DNA from: Intrasporangiaceae bacterium URHB0013
GTDB taxonomy: Bacteria; Actinomycetota; Actinomycetes; Actinomycetales; Dermatophilaceae
DNA length: 64,000 nucleotides
Assembly (NCBI GenBank): GCA_000620545.1
Contig: JIBA01000015.1
Span: 62,001 to 126,000, forward strand
Reading direction: 5' to 3'
The notes beneath the pieces were generated by a model. The model had not been told where the DNA came from, searched no databases, and saw only the letters and a program-made list of their open reading frames with translations. Of this stretch, positions 8,168-17,925 are shown one piece after another; position 1 is the first letter of the stretch, and every line of letters begins with the position of its first letter. The position numbers were made by a program, and so were the translations under genes.

Positions 8168-8183
8168 GTCTCGTTTGCGAGAC
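8168..8183. promoter_or_regulatory. Inverted repeat GTCTCG-TTTG-CGAGAC in a divergent promoter region
   Basis: A 6-bp perfect inverted repeat with a 4-nt spacer lies between the divergent DUF3117 and enoyl-CoA hydratase genes. It could be an operator for either gene. It does not match the actinobacterial LexA box. Confidence 0.3.
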
Positions 8184-8272
8184 CTAATTGGGGATGTGAC
8201 AGAGGGCACGTCGACCCCGTACGGGGCCTGCCGCGCTTCCTCCACGGGACGGATTGGGACAGAGTGGCGCCC

Positions 8273-9085
8273 ATGACGCAGACGCCCGACTCCCCCTCCC
8301 CCGCGCCCCTGCTCGTCGAGGTCGCCGACGGCATCGCCTGGCTCCGGCTCAACCGTCCCGACGCGATGAACAGCCTCGACAACGCGCTCAAGGACGCTCT
8401 CGTGGCGGCCCTGCGGGAGGTCGGCGAGGACCCAGCCGTGCGGTGCGTGGTGCTCACCGGGACCGGAAGGGCGTTCTGCGTCGGGCAGGACCTCAAGGAG
8501 CACGTGCGCAGCCTCGGGGACCCCACCTCGACGCTCGCCACGACCGTGACCGACCACTACAACCCCATCGTCATCGCGCTCTCGACGATGAACAAGCCGG
8601 TCGTGGCCGCCCTCAACGGCGTGGCCGCCGGAGCGGGGATGAGCTTCGCGCTCGCCTGCGACTTCCGGGTCGCGTCGGAGCAGGCCGGACTCAACACGTC
8701 CTTCGCCGGCATCGCCCTCTCGTGCGACTCGGGCGCCTCGTGGACGCTGCCCCGGCTCGTCGGACCGGCACGGGCCAAGGAGCTGCTCCTCATGCCGCGC
8801 ACCGTGCCGGCGCAGGAGGCCCTCGCGCTGGGGCTCGTGACGAAGGTCGTGCCGGCGGACGAGCTCGATGCAGCCGCGTCCGAGCTCGCTCGAACCCTGG
8901 CCGACGGCCCGACGCTGGCCTACGGCTCGATCCGGCGGGCGGTGGCCTTCTCCGCGAGCGCCGATCTCACCGACGCCCTGGCCAACGAGGCCGAGCTCAT
9001 GGCCCTCACCGGTGGCAGCAGCGACCACCGGGCCGCGGTCGATGCCTTTCTCGCCAAGGGAAAGCCCACCTACACCGGCGCCTGA
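8273..9085 (+). CDS. Enoyl-CoA hydratase/isomerase family protein
   Basis: A 270-residue crotonase-fold protein acting on acyl-CoA in the cytosol. Oxyanion-hole segments are AFCVGQDL (67-74) and ALNGVAAGAGMSFALACD (113-130). An acid position is D152 in CDSGASWTLPRLVG. An Asp in this place and the GQDL loop resemble PaaG-type ring epoxide isomerases more than classical hydratases, but no other phenylacetate gene is nearby, so a general fatty-acid or amino-acid degradation role is equally possible. Start: ATG 8273, with an in-frame GTG 9 nt upstream as alternative. The last 16 bp overlap the convergent neighbour. Confidence 0.9.
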   Translation: MTQTPDSPSPAPLLVEVADGIAWLRLNRPDAMNSLDNALKDALVAALREVGEDPAVRCVVLTGTGRAFCVGQDLKEHVRSLGDPTSTLATTVTDHYNPIVIALSTMNKPVVAALNGVAAGAGMSFALACDFRVASEQAGLNTSFAGIALSCDSGASWTLPRLVGPARAKELLLMPRTVPAQEALALGLVTKVVPADELDAAASELARTLADGPTLAYGSIRRAVAFSASADLTDALANEAELMALTGGSSDHRAAVDAFLAKGKPTYTGA

Positions 9086-10029
9086 CCCGGTCCAGCGCTC
9101 GGACCGGCCTGGCCGCCGCTGCGCACCGCGTCGGCGTGGGCGCGCTCGATCCGGGCCAGCTGCGCACCGGGGTCGCGGGCGAGGCTGGCGGGCGTGACAC
9201 CGATGACCACGACGCGCATGGCCGACAGGTCCGACCCCTGCTCCACGGTGGCCTCCCAGTCCAGGCCGTCGGCGTGGAAGGCGCGGGACTGCACCAGGAC
9301 CGCGAGGCCGACGTCGTCGAACCAGACGTCAGGCGACGTCAGTGCCTCGCCCCTCGGGCCGAGGAGAACCGGATTGGCCACCGGGACCGGCAGCTGGCGT
9401 GAGGTGCGCAGCAGCGCGAGCAGGTCGGCCTCGGGCACCGACCAGGCGCCGTCCGCTGCCTCGGCGAGCATCCGTCGTAGTCGCCCCGAGCCGCGACGTC
9501 CGCGCGCATCCACCCAGTGCTCGAGGTCGTCGAGCCGGACGAGCCTGCGTTGCACCGCCTCGATCACCACGGCTCGGGCCGAGCGTTCGTCAGGCGTCTC
9601 GGCAGCCGCGTCGACGACGGCGCGAGCGAGGCAGCCGAGGCGTAGCGGCCCTCGTTCCATGACCGGTTCACCGAGCAGGGTCGTGCTGCGGACGTCGACC
9701 CACGCGATCCGTCGCGATCGGCGTGGTGCGGGCACGAGCACCCGGATCGGCAGCGTCACCGTGCGGGCACGGAGACCGTGAAGTGCCGCCGCGGTCGAAC
9801 CTGCGAGCCACGCGCCCTCGCCTGCCACCAGCTGGGCAGCGACAAGGCGTTGCTGCTCGGACGGGGGGCCGGTCTGCAGGGCGTACACCCCGGGCAGCAA
9901 CAGGCGCCAGTCCCGACCCACCCGCCAGCGCAGGGTCTCGCGACTGAGCCCAGCCGCCAGCAGCTGCCGCCGGGTCACGACCCCGCACTGCGACTCGGCG
10001 ACGTCGACTGCCGGCCCGGGGCGGTCCAT
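9070..10029 (-). CDS. AbiEi-like winged-helix / DUF559-type protein
   Basis: A 319-residue protein of a family common in actinobacteria, often named type IV toxin-antitoxin AbiEi-like antitoxin. The N-terminus has a helix-turn-helix-like segment (VVTRRQLLAAGLSRETLRWR, about 18-37). A LPGVYAL turn and an AALHGL segment follow. The C-terminal half (about 230-300) resembles a Vsr/DUF559 nuclease fold (SPDVWFDDVGLAVLVQSRAF, then MRVVVIGVTPASL), but the full catalytic set is not evident. No toxin gene (AbiEii nucleotidyltransferase) lies next to it, so it is an orphan. ATG 10029 was chosen as the first Met of the conserved part; an upstream in-frame start near 10095 is possible. It overlaps the convergent enoyl-CoA hydratase gene by 16 bp. 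Confidence 0.75.
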   Translation of the reverse strand: MDRPGPAVDVAESQCGVVTRRQLLAAGLSRETLRWRVGRDWRLLLPGVYALQTGPPSEQQRLVAAQLVAGEGAWLAGSTAAALHGLRARTVTLPIRVLVPAPRRSRRIAWVDVRSTTLLGEPVMERGPLRLGCLARAVVDAAAETPDERSARAVVIEAVQRRLVRLDDLEHWVDARGRRGSGRLRRMLAEAADGAWSVPEADLLALLRTSRQLPVPVANPVLLGPRGEALTSPDVWFDDVGLAVLVQSRAFHADGLDWEATVEQGSDLSAMRVVVIGVTPASLARDPGAQLARIERAHADAVRSGGQAGPSAGPGQAPV

Positions 10030-10124
10030 GCGCTCAGACTGTCGCCCCTTCGCAGGCCCAGGCACGGCGGCCCCCCGGGCCTGTGGACGACGCATCCGGA
10101 CGGGCCTCAGGTGTGGACAGGACC

Positions 10125-10171
10125 GTCTGCCAAGTGGTTTCCAGGTGGTCTGCCAGGTGGTCTGCGCGATG
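10125..10171. repeat. Short imperfect tandem repeat (11-12 bp unit)
   Basis: Four consecutive units of the type GTCTGCCAGGTG (10125, 10137, 10148, 10160) lie in the gap between the AbiEi-like gene and the PIG-V-type gene. The gap (10030-10271) contains no gene. Confidence 0.6.
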
Positions 10172-10190
10172 GTGGGGTGATGGCCCCACC
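10171..10190 (-). terminator. Possible terminator after the LOG-DivIVA-PIG-V operon
   Basis: GGTGGGG / CCCCACC form a 7-bp stem with a 6-nt loop about 80 bp downstream of the transferase stop. It is the only strong hairpin in this gap. Confidence 0.4.
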
Positions 10191-10271
10191 AGGTGCCGGA
10201 TCATCTGCAGGTCTTCGGCGCTGCGGAGTCCAGCCCGCTCCGATGAACCGTCAGGCGGCTCAACCGTCAGG

Positions 10272-11486
10272 TCACGGCGGGTAGTCGCTCGGCGGGACGA
10301 AGCGCCACAGCACGTCGGTCCAGAAGTACTGACCGACGACGCTCAGCACGATGAGTGGCACGAACCTCCACAGCATCCGATTCCACGTGTTGCCGCGCCG
10401 GTCGGCCCAGCCTGCGCCGAGCAGGAGGACGAGCAGCGGGAAGAGCGGGATGAGGTAGCGGAAGATGCTCGTGAAGGGGTCGAGCACGGCTGCGAGGTAG
10501 GCCGGGTAGGCCAGCGTCCAGGTGCGCAGGTCGGCGCCGAGGTTGTGCGCCCATGGCCCGGCCACCATCGCGACGAGGGCGAGCGGCACGACGACGAGCA
10601 TCACGGGCCCCCACGTCTCGCCGAACGCATACTCCGACATGCCGACCCACGGCGTGAACGGCGTGACGGCGCCCGAGCCGCGCCACGACGCCATCGTGTC
10701 GGTGTACGCCGAGGGCACCCCGGTGCGCCACCACGCGATGGCCGGCCACAGCAGTCCCGAGACACCGCAGCCGACGAGCGCGGCGAGCATGGCGGCATAC
10801 GTCCCGCGGGTGATCGGCCGTTCGCGACGTGCACGCCAACGCAGGACGACCACGACGAGCGTCACGAGACCCAGCGGCACCGCGATCGGTCGCGAGAGGC
10901 CGACGAGCAGGGCCACGACCGTCGCCACGAGCCAGCGCTCCCGAGCCAGCGCGTACAGGTAGCCGACGAGCAGCAGCATGGCGAGGGACTCGGTGTAGGC
11001 GAGCTGCAGCGTGACCGAGGCCGGAAAGCTCGCCCACAGGGCGACGACGAGGTATGCCGCCGGGTCGCCGATGCAGTCCCGCAGCAGCAGTCCGAGGAGC
11101 ACGGCGGCGCCGGCGCCGCACAGGAGGGCGATCGTCGACCCGACCACGGGGAAGTCGAGGCCGGTGAGGGCCATGCCAGCGCGGGCCATGAGCGGGAAGA
11201 GCGGGTAGAACGCCCACGGGTTCTGCTGGACGTCCCCTCCCTCACCGACGGGCAGCTCCGAGGGATACCCGTGCTGGGCGATCCGCTGGTACCACTCGCC
11301 GTCCCAGAGCGCGGTGAACGGGAAGTAGGACACGGGCACGTCGTCGCCGCCGGTCATGCCGGAGGGGACCTGGTGCGGCATGACGAGCAGCAGGATCGTC
11401 GTCGTGACGACCCGGGCCATCGCATAGATCGCGAGCAGCCAGGCGACGAAGACCCCGCGAGAACGCAGCGACAGCAGCTCGGTCAT
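10272..11486 (-). CDS. PIG-V-type membrane mannosyltransferase (GT-C)
   Basis: A 404-residue multi-spanning membrane protein with about nine to ten hydrophobic helices. The first extracytoplasmic loop has FTALWDGEWYQRIAQHGYP, followed by NPWAFYPLFPLMAR, the WD-x-WY and FYPLFP signatures of the PIG-V/GPI-mannosyltransferase-II family (GT-C fold, polyprenyl-phosphate sugar donor). An actinobacterial relative would add mannose to a lipid-linked glycan or glycolipid at the outer face of the membrane. The start ATG 11486 overlaps the stop of the DivIVA-like gene (ATGA), so it is translated with it. The acceptor is not determinable. Confidence 0.85.
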   Translation of the reverse strand: MTELLSLRSRGVFVAWLLAIYAMARVVTTTILLLVMPHQVPSGMTGGDDVPVSYFPFTALWDGEWYQRIAQHGYPSELPVGEGGDVQQNPWAFYPLFPLMARAGMALTGLDFPVVGSTIALLCGAGAAVLLGLLLRDCIGDPAAYLVVALWASFPASVTLQLAYTESLAMLLLVGYLYALARERWLVATVVALLVGLSRPIAVPLGLVTLVVVVLRWRARRERPITRGTYAAMLAALVGCGVSGLLWPAIAWWRTGVPSAYTDTMASWRGSGAVTPFTPWVGMSEYAFGETWGPVMLVVVPLALVAMVAGPWAHNLGADLRTWTLAYPAYLAAVLDPFTSIFRYLIPLFPLLVLLLGAGWADRRGNTWNRMLWRFVPLIVLSVVGQYFWTDVLWRFVPPSDYPP

Positions 11487-12070
11487 GTGGTGCGTTCGCG
11501 TCCGACCGTCGAACCGGACTGCTCGGCAGGCTGGGCCGGCTCCGCGCCGACCTCGGACTCGGACTCGGACTCGGCAGGCTGGGCCGGCTCGGCGCTGACC
11601 CCGGACTCGTCGGGCTCGGCAGAGTCGGCTGGTTCGACGGGCTCACCGACCGCGGTTACCTGCTCGCCCACAGCAAGGTGGGTCCCGGCAGCCTCGTCGA
11701 CCTCGGCAGGTTCGGCGGGTTCGGCAGGATGGGCGACCTCGGTCAGCTGCTCGTCGGCGGCAGGGTGGGTCCCGGCACGCTCGGCCGGGACGGAAGAGTC
11801 ACCACGCAGCACCGCGATCTCCTCGTCCTTCTCGCGCAGCTCGCGCCGCAGCCGGTCGACGACCCCGTCGACCTGGCTCATCCGGTAGCCGCGGGCGCCC
11901 ACGTCGAAGACGAGGTCGTCGAAGTCGGTGTCGCGGATCGGTTCGTCGGGCAGCGGCTCATGACTGAGGCTCGTGGTGTTGCGCCCGAGACCGCCGCCGG
12001 CGAGCCCGAGGATCAGGGCGACGACCAGGCACAGGACGACGATCCCGACGACGAGGATGAACCACTTCAC
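11483..12070 (-). CDS. DivIVA-like membrane-anchored coiled-coil protein
   Basis: A 195-residue protein: N-terminal membrane helix (KWFILVVGIVVLCLVVALIL), a short linker, then the DivIVA-type signature DLVFDVGARGYRMSQVDGVV and a short coiled coil (VDRLRRELREKDEEIAVL). The last 100 residues are a low-complexity Glu/Pro/Ala/Ser tail with two related copies of AGTHxAxxEQxTxV. It corresponds to M. tuberculosis Rv1209 by position and domain. Such proteins sit at the membrane, probably at poles or septa. GTG at 12070 overlaps the LOG stop (GTGA), and its own stop overlaps the transferase start: a coupled trio. Confidence 0.88.
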   Translation of the reverse strand: MKWFILVVGIVVLCLVVALILGLAGGGLGRNTTSLSHEPLPDEPIRDTDFDDLVFDVGARGYRMSQVDGVVDRLRRELREKDEEIAVLRGDSSVPAERAGTHPAADEQLTEVAHPAEPAEPAEVDEAAGTHLAVGEQVTAVGEPVEPADSAEPDESGVSAEPAQPAESESESEVGAEPAQPAEQSGSTVGRERTT

Positions 12071-12840
12071 GCGGGCGGCCCCTCGTAGGTGCGGATGGCC
12101 TTGACGGCCTCGTGCGGGTCGTCGGTGAGGATGAGCCGGTCGATGTCGGACGGGTTGATCATGCCGCGCTCGAGCACGGTGTCTCGCAGCCAGTCCAGAA
12201 GGCCCTGCCAGTAGGCCACGCCCATGAGCACGATGGGGAACCCGGTGACCTTCCTGGTCTGCGCCAGGGTGACCGCCTCGAACAGCTCGTCGAGGGTGCC
12301 GAACCCGCCGGGCAGCACGATGAAGCCGCGGGAGTACTTGAGGAACATGACCTTGCGGGCGAAGAAGTAGCGGAAGTTGATGCCGAGGTCGACGTACTCG
12401 TTGAGCCCTCGCTCGAAGGGCAGCTCGATGCCGAGTCCGACCGACGTGCCCTTCGCCTCGAAGGCGCCCTTGTTGGCGGCCTCCATCGCGCCCGGACCGC
12501 CGCCGGTGATGACGGCGTAGCCCTCCTCCACGAGGAGCCTTCCCACCTCGACACCCATCGCGTATGCCGGGTCGGTGAGTCGCGTACGTGCCGAACCGAA
12601 GACGGCCACCGCGGGCCCGAGCTCGGACAGCGTGCCGAAGCCCTCGACGAACTCCGACTGGATGCGCATGACGCGCCACGGGTCGGCGTGCAGCCAGTCG
12701 GCGCCCCGGTGGCCCTCGAGCAGTCGCTGGTCGGCCGTCGTCGCCGGCACCTTGGCACGACGGAGCGTCACCGGGCCGGTCTGGCGCCTGTCGTCGCGGG
12801 GGGTCCCGGGCGTCCTCTTCTCGGGTTGTTCGTCGCTCAC
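12067..12840 (-). CDS. LOG family (TIGR00730) nucleotide phosphoribohydrolase-like protein
   Basis: A 257-residue Rossmann-fold protein of the LOG family, which hydrolyses nucleoside 5'-monophosphates (in cytokinin makers, the riboside monophosphate). Signatures: AVFGSARTR near 80, GGGPGAMEAANKGA near 115 and PGGFGTLDELFE near 176. It corresponds to M. tuberculosis Rv1205, which lies near dapE there too. The start is GTG at 12838-12840 with TAAGGT six nt upstream, so it may be transcribed from its own leaderless promoter as well as from dapE. Downstream genes are coupled through GTGA and ATGA overlaps. Confidence 0.93.
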   Translation of the reverse strand: MSDEQPEKRTPGTPRDDRRQTGPVTLRRAKVPATTADQRLLEGHRGADWLHADPWRVMRIQSEFVEGFGTLSELGPAVAVFGSARTRLTDPAYAMGVEVGRLLVEEGYAVITGGGPGAMEAANKGAFEAKGTSVGLGIELPFERGLNEYVDLGINFRYFFARKVMFLKYSRGFIVLPGGFGTLDELFEAVTLAQTRKVTGFPIVLMGVAYWQGLLDWLRDTVLERGMINPSDIDRLILTDDPHEAVKAIRTYEGPPA

Positions 12841-12846
12841 AGCGTC

Positions 12847-12852
12847 ACCTTA
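12847..12852 (-). promoter_or_regulatory. -10 hexamer of a leaderless promoter (LOG gene)
   Basis: TAAGGT on the minus strand ends 6 nt before the GTG start at 12840. Its -35 region would lie inside dapE. Confidence 0.45.
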
Positions 12853-12862
12853 TGCGGAGCGG

Positions 12863-13996
12863 TCAGCCCAGCCAGCGCAGCAGGGCGGCCTCAGCGGCGA
12901 CGTACTGCTCGACCGGGCAGCGCTCGTCGTCCATGTGCGCGAGGTTGGGGTCGCCGGGCCCGAAGTTGACGGCCGGGATGCCGAGCGCGGAGAAGCGCGC
13001 GACATCGGTCCAGCCCTCCTTCGGGTTGACCGGGACCCCGAGCGCGTCGATGAACGCCTTCGCCGCCGGCAGCAGCAGGCCCGGGCGGGCGCCGTCGGCC
13101 GCGTCACCGAGGGTCACCTCGAAGCCGTCGAAGACCTGGCGCACGTGAGCGAAGGCCTCCTCGGTGTTCTTGTCGGGCGCGTAGCGGTAGTTCACCGTGA
13201 CGGTGCACCGGTCCGGGATGACGTTCCCGGCGATCCCGCCGCTGATGCCGACGGCCTGCAGGGCCTCGTGGTAGTCGAGTCCGTCGACGGTGATGGTCTC
13301 GGCCTCGTAGGCCGTCAGTCGCGAGAGCACGACGGCGGCGTCGTGGATGGCGTTGTGGCCCTTCCACGGCCGGGCCGAGTGGGCGGCGACGCCCTGGGTG
13401 ACGACCTCGACCCGCAGGGTGCCCTTGCAGCCGCCCTCGATGGCGCCGTTGGTCGGCTCGAGCAGGACGGCGAAGTCTCCGGCGAGAAGCTCGGGCGAGG
13501 TGTCGGCGAGGCGGGCCAGGCCGTTGAAGACCCCGTCGATCTCCTCGCACTCGTAGAAGAGGAAGGTGAGGTCGCGGCTCGGCTGCGTGACCTGGGCCGC
13601 GATGCGCAGCATGACGCCGACGCCGCCCTTCATGTCGACCGTGCCCCGGCCCCAGAGGTCGCCGTCGACGCGACGCGTGGGCAGGTTGGGCACGGCGCTG
13701 AGGGGCACGGTGTCGATGTGTCCGGCCAGCACGACGCGCTCGGAGCGGCCGAGGGTGGTGCGGGCGACGACGGTGTTGCCGTCACGGAACACCTCGAGGT
13801 GCCCCAGCGGCCGCAGGGCCGCCTCGATGGCGTCGGCGAGGACCGCCTCGTCCTGACTGACCGACTCGATGTCGCAGATCGCGGCGGTGAGCGAGGTGAC
13901 GTCGGCCGACAGGTCGAGGCTGACGGCACCGACACGGGGCCCGTCGGTGCTGGGGGTCAGGGTCGTCGGGGCGGCGGACGGCGAGGTCGACGGCAT
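12863..13996 (-). CDS. dapE: Succinyl-diaminopimelate desuccinylase
   Basis: DapE removes succinate from N-succinyl-LL-diaminopimelate, giving LL-DAP for peptidoglycan and lysine. The 377-residue M20 metallopeptidase-fold enzyme shows the metal-binding segments [11 protein letters not shown] and [14 protein letters not shown] (about 91-125). The catalytic Glu is in FYECEEIDG, with a further ligand Glu in LLEPTNG. The C-terminal His is in NLAHMDDE. It is divergent from dapD (116 bp between starts), so two successive pathway enzymes share one control region. ATG 13996 lies 6 nt after a TAGCCT element. Residues 1-25 are a low-complexity extension. Confidence 0.95.
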   Translation of the reverse strand: MPSTSPSAAPTTLTPSTDGPRVGAVSLDLSADVTSLTAAICDIESVSQDEAVLADAIEAALRPLGHLEVFRDGNTVVARTTLGRSERVVLAGHIDTVPLSAVPNLPTRRVDGDLWGRGTVDMKGGVGVMLRIAAQVTQPSRDLTFLFYECEEIDGVFNGLARLADTSPELLAGDFAVLLEPTNGAIEGGCKGTLRVEVVTQGVAAHSARPWKGHNAIHDAAVVLSRLTAYEAETITVDGLDYHEALQAVGISGGIAGNVIPDRCTVTVNYRYAPDKNTEEAFAHVRQVFDGFEVTLGDAADGARPGLLLPAAKAFIDALGVPVNPKEGWTDVARFSALGIPAVNFGPGDPNLAHMDDERCPVEQYVAAEAALLRWLG

Positions 13997-14002
13997 ACGG
14001 GA

Positions 14003-14008
14003 AGGCTA
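14003..14008 (-). promoter_or_regulatory. -10 hexamer of a leaderless promoter (dapE)
   Basis: TAGCCT on the minus strand ends 6 nt before the dapE ATG. The start codon itself lies inside a GTATGCCG octamer. Confidence 0.45.
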
Positions 14009-14099
14009 TCCGGAGGTCACCACGGCGCGGCGGCAGCGGTCGCTACGCGGGCGCCGTCCGCGGGCGGGTCCGTGGTCACACGCCCCCACCGCGGCCCCC

Positions 14100-14105
14100 T
14101 ATCCT
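14100..14105 (+). promoter_or_regulatory. -10 hexamer of a leaderless promoter (dapD)
   Basis: TATCCT ends 7 nt before the dapD ATG at 14113, with no Shine-Dalgarno sequence between. Confidence 0.5.
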
Positions 14106-14112
14106 TGCGGCC

Positions 14113-15045
14113 ATGTCGGAGCGCAGCGCATGGGGTCACGGACTGACGACGATCACGGACGACGGGCAGGTGCTCGACACGTGGTTCCCGCAGCCCGCCC
14201 TCGGCGAGCGCCCGGCCGACGCGACCGTCCCCGAGGGGCTCGACGCGCTGGCCTGCACGGACGAGGACCGCCGGGTGCGCATCGAGGTCCGGCTCGTGCA
14301 GATCGACCTCGATGTCCCACCGGCTGACGCGCCCGACGCCTACCTGCGCCTGCACCTGTTGTCGCACTGCCTCGTGCAGCCCAACACGATCAACCTCGAC
14401 GGCGTCTTCGGCGCGCTGCCGAACATCGTCTGGACGAGCGCGGGCGCCTGCCCCGTGGACGGCTTCGAGCAGACCCGCCTGCGCCTGCGAGCCCGGGGCC
14501 GGCACGTCGCGGTCTACGGCGTCGACAAGTTCCCGCGGATGACCGACTACGTGGTGCCGCAGGGCGTGCGCATCGCCGATGCCGACCGGGTGCGACTCGG
14601 GGCGCACCTCTCGGCCGGCACGACCGTGATGCACGAGGGCTTCTGCAACTTCAACGCCGGCACGCTCGGGACCTCGATGGTCGAGGGCCGCATCGTGCAG
14701 GGGGTCGTCGTCGGTGACGGGTCCGACATCGGCGCCGGCGCCTCGATCATGGGCACGCTGTCCGGGGGCGGCACGGAACGCGTCAGCATCGGCGAGCGTT
14801 GTCTGGTCGGAGCCAACGGCGGCATCGGCATCGCGCTCGGGGACGACTGCGTCGTCGAGGCCGGGCTCTACGTGACGGCGGGCACCAAGGTGACACTGCC
14901 CGACGGCACCGTGGTCAAGGCCAAGGAGCTGTCGGGGTCGAGCAACATCCTGTTCATCCGCAACAGCGTGAGCGGCGCCGTCGAGGCCCGCGACCGCGCG
15001 GGGACGGGGATCACCCTGAACGCCGCACTGCACGCCAACGACTGA
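14113..15045 (+). CDS. dapD: 2,3,4,5-tetrahydropyridine-2,6-dicarboxylate N-succinyltransferase
   Basis: DapD transfers succinyl from succinyl-CoA to tetrahydrodipicolinate in the succinylase branch of lysine/DAP synthesis. The 310-residue protein has the actinobacterial N-terminal domain (1-115) followed by a left-handed beta-helix. Hexapeptide repeats begin at [20 protein letters not shown] and continue through [20 protein letters not shown] and [20 protein letters not shown]. The C-terminal segment is [20 protein letters not shown]. It is divergent from dapE. The start at ATG 14113 fits a leaderless promoter. The mycobacterial DapD (Rv1201c) has the same length class and the same neighbour. 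Confidence 0.95.
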   Translation: MSERSAWGHGLTTITDDGQVLDTWFPQPALGERPADATVPEGLDALACTDEDRRVRIEVRLVQIDLDVPPADAPDAYLRLHLLSHCLVQPNTINLDGVFGALPNIVWTSAGACPVDGFEQTRLRLRARGRHVAVYGVDKFPRMTDYVVPQGVRIADADRVRLGAHLSAGTTVMHEGFCNFNAGTLGTSMVEGRIVQGVVVGDGSDIGAGASIMGTLSGGGTERVSIGERCLVGANGGIGIALGDDCVVEAGLYVTAGTKVTLPDGTVVKAKELSGSSNILFIRNSVSGAVEARDRAGTGITLNAALHAND

Positions 15046-15097
15046 CCAGACCGGACGCCTTCCGGTTCAGACCAGAGCCGGACCACCCGAGGACCCC

Positions 15098-15970
15098 ATG
15101 CCGAAGAACCGACCGGGCCCCACCCTTGCCGACTCCCGAGGCCGCCCGCGGGCGCGTCGTCGACCCCGTTGGGTGGCCGTCCTGGTCGTGCTGGCGGTCG
15201 TCGGGACGGCCGGCTGGTTCGGCGCCCGCTTCCTCATCCAGAGCGTCGTCAACCCGCAGTGCACGATCAAGGCAGCGGGGATCACCGAGACCTTCGACCC
15301 CGACCAGACGGCCAACGCCGCCCTCATCTCGGCGCTGTCGATCAAGCGCGGGATGCCGCCGCGCGCCGCGACGATCGCTCTGACGACGGCGTTCCAGGAG
15401 TCCAAGATCCGCAACCTGCGCTACGGCGACCGCGACTCCCTCGGTCTGTTCCAGCAGCGGCCGAGCCAGGGATGGGGCACGAAGGAGCAGATCCTCCAAC
15501 CCGTCCACGCGACCACCGCGTTCTACGACGCGCTCGAGAAGTACCAAGGCTACGAGACGGCCGACATCACGAAGATCGCCCAGCGCGTCCAGAAGAGCGG
15601 CTTTCCGGAGGCCTATCGCGACCACGAGGGGCAGGGACGGGTGCTCGCGTCGACCCTGACCGGCCACTCCCCCGCCGGTCTGACGTGCCGCCTCGATGCG
15701 GTGAAGACCAGCCTCACTCCGGAGCGCGTCGCGGACGACCTCGCCGAGCAGATGGGCGTGACGTCGGTCCGCTCCGGCGAGGACGGCCTGACCGTCACCG
15801 CCCGCGACCGGACTGCCGCATGGGCCGTCGCCCAGTGGGCCGTGGCGCGGGCGGAGATCTACGGAGCGAGCAGGGTCAGTGTCGGTGACCGGGCCTGGGA
15901 CCGCTCCGAGGGAGGCGAGTCCTGGTCGTCCGGCGCGGACGGCACGACGGTGAGGATCGACCTCGGCTGA
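15098..15970 (+). CDS. Membrane-anchored protein with lysozyme-like domain, function unknown
   Basis: A 290-residue protein with a basic N-terminus and one membrane helix (WVAVLVVLAVVGTAGWFGAR, about 26-45), so most of it should lie outside the membrane. The next part (70-150) has a pattern seen in lytic-transglycosylase-like proteins: AATIALTTAFQESKIRNLRY with a possible catalytic Glu, then DSLGLFQQRPSQGWG. The C-terminal third is a separate alpha/beta region with no recognised motif. It starts 52 bp after dapD on the same strand and may be cotranscribed. A cell-wall role is an inference; many database entries leave this family unnamed. Confidence 0.8.
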   Translation: MPKNRPGPTLADSRGRPRARRRPRWVAVLVVLAVVGTAGWFGARFLIQSVVNPQCTIKAAGITETFDPDQTANAALISALSIKRGMPPRAATIALTTAFQESKIRNLRYGDRDSLGLFQQRPSQGWGTKEQILQPVHATTAFYDALEKYQGYETADITKIAQRVQKSGFPEAYRDHEGQGRVLASTLTGHSPAGLTCRLDAVKTSLTPERVADDLAEQMGVTSVRSGEDGLTVTARDRTAAWAVAQWAVARAEIYGASRVSVGDRAWDRSEGGESWSSGADGTTVRIDLG

Positions 15971-15994
15971 GCCGACCGGGCACACGTCCGGTCA

Positions 15995-16012
15995 GACGGC
16001 CGGTCGGCCGTC
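15995..16012. terminator. Hairpin between convergent genes, probable terminator
   Basis: GACGGCCG / CGGCCGTC form an 8-bp stem with a minimal loop in the 99-bp gap between the convergent genes ending at 15970 and 16070. Confidence 0.5.
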
Positions 16013-16069
16013 CGACAGCCGCCGGTGGGCTGGGACGCCGCCGCTCCTGCGCCCGACCCCAGGCGCGGG

Positions 16070-16420
16070 TCAGCCGGACACGCCGTCGAGGTGCTGGAGC
16101 AGGTCGTGCGCGGCCAGCTCGACCTCCTTGTGCCGCCACTCACTCGCCCGGTAGACGCAGGCGATGAGCGCGGCGCGGTGCACGCGGCGGAAGTCCCCGA
16201 TGACGAACGCGTACCGTGCCTTCGTCCCGTCGTTCGCGCCCTCGGTCAGCCCCAGGTGCCAGGCGGCGTAGGCGTCCCAGCCATGGTGCTCGAGGTAGGC
16301 GTTCTGCGCCTCGGCGTCAGGCTGCACCTGCCCCCAGTCGCTGTCGAGGACGTACTGCCGCTTGTCGATGAGCTCGCGACAGCGGGCGACCGCCGCGCCG
16401 TTGACGAGATACGTGGCCAT
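16070..16420 (-). CDS. Conserved actinobacterial hypothetical protein
   Basis: A 116-residue soluble protein without a named function. It begins MATYLVNGAAVARCRELIDK and has a conserved-looking core (VLDSDWGQVQPDAEAQNAYL, HGWDAYAAWHLGLTEGA, FVIGDFRRVHRAALIACVYR). Similar small proteins are widespread in actinobacteria. Start choice: ATG 16420, with GGAACGC just upstream; two further in-frame ATGs at 16429 and 16432 are possible. It lies downstream of the gltA terminator in the same orientation and converges with the lysozyme-like gene. Confidence 0.82.
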   Translation of the reverse strand: MATYLVNGAAVARCRELIDKRQYVLDSDWGQVQPDAEAQNAYLEHHGWDAYAAWHLGLTEGANDGTKARYAFVIGDFRRVHRAALIACVYRASEWRHKEVELAAHDLLQHLDGVSG

Positions 16421-16434
16421 GCGTTCCATCATGC

Positions 16435-16468
16435 CGATGCCCCCGTCCCTGGTGGGGCGGGGGCATCG
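16435..16468 (-). terminator. Terminator of gltA
   Basis: An 11-bp perfect stem (CGATGCCCCCG / CGGGGGCATCG) with a 12-nt loop lies 29 bp beyond the gltA stop. Confidence 0.8.
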
Positions 16469-16497
16469 TGCGGAACCTCGAAACCGGGCCGGGCGAC

Positions 16498-17778
<1,281 letters not shown>

Positions 17779-17925
17779 TGGTTCCTCGCCTCCTGTCGCT
17801 CCGGCCCAACGGCGCCGGACGTCTCCGCGAGCGACGTTACCCCAGCGTCGGGTCCGCGGAGAAAGGAGGGTCGCCCGATACCGCCTGTAGGAACACAGCA
17901 CGGACGGGGCCTCGACGCCCCGCCG

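Noticed and set aside
8168-8183. GTCTCG-TTTG-CGAGAC considered as a LexA (SOS) box
   Set aside because: The actinobacterial box is TCGAAC-N4-GTTCGA; half-site and sequence do not fit.
9070-10029. AbiEi-like gene considered as half of a phage-defence toxin-antitoxin system
   Set aside because: No AbiEii-type nucleotidyltransferase lies next to it; both neighbours are metabolic or membrane genes on other transcripts.
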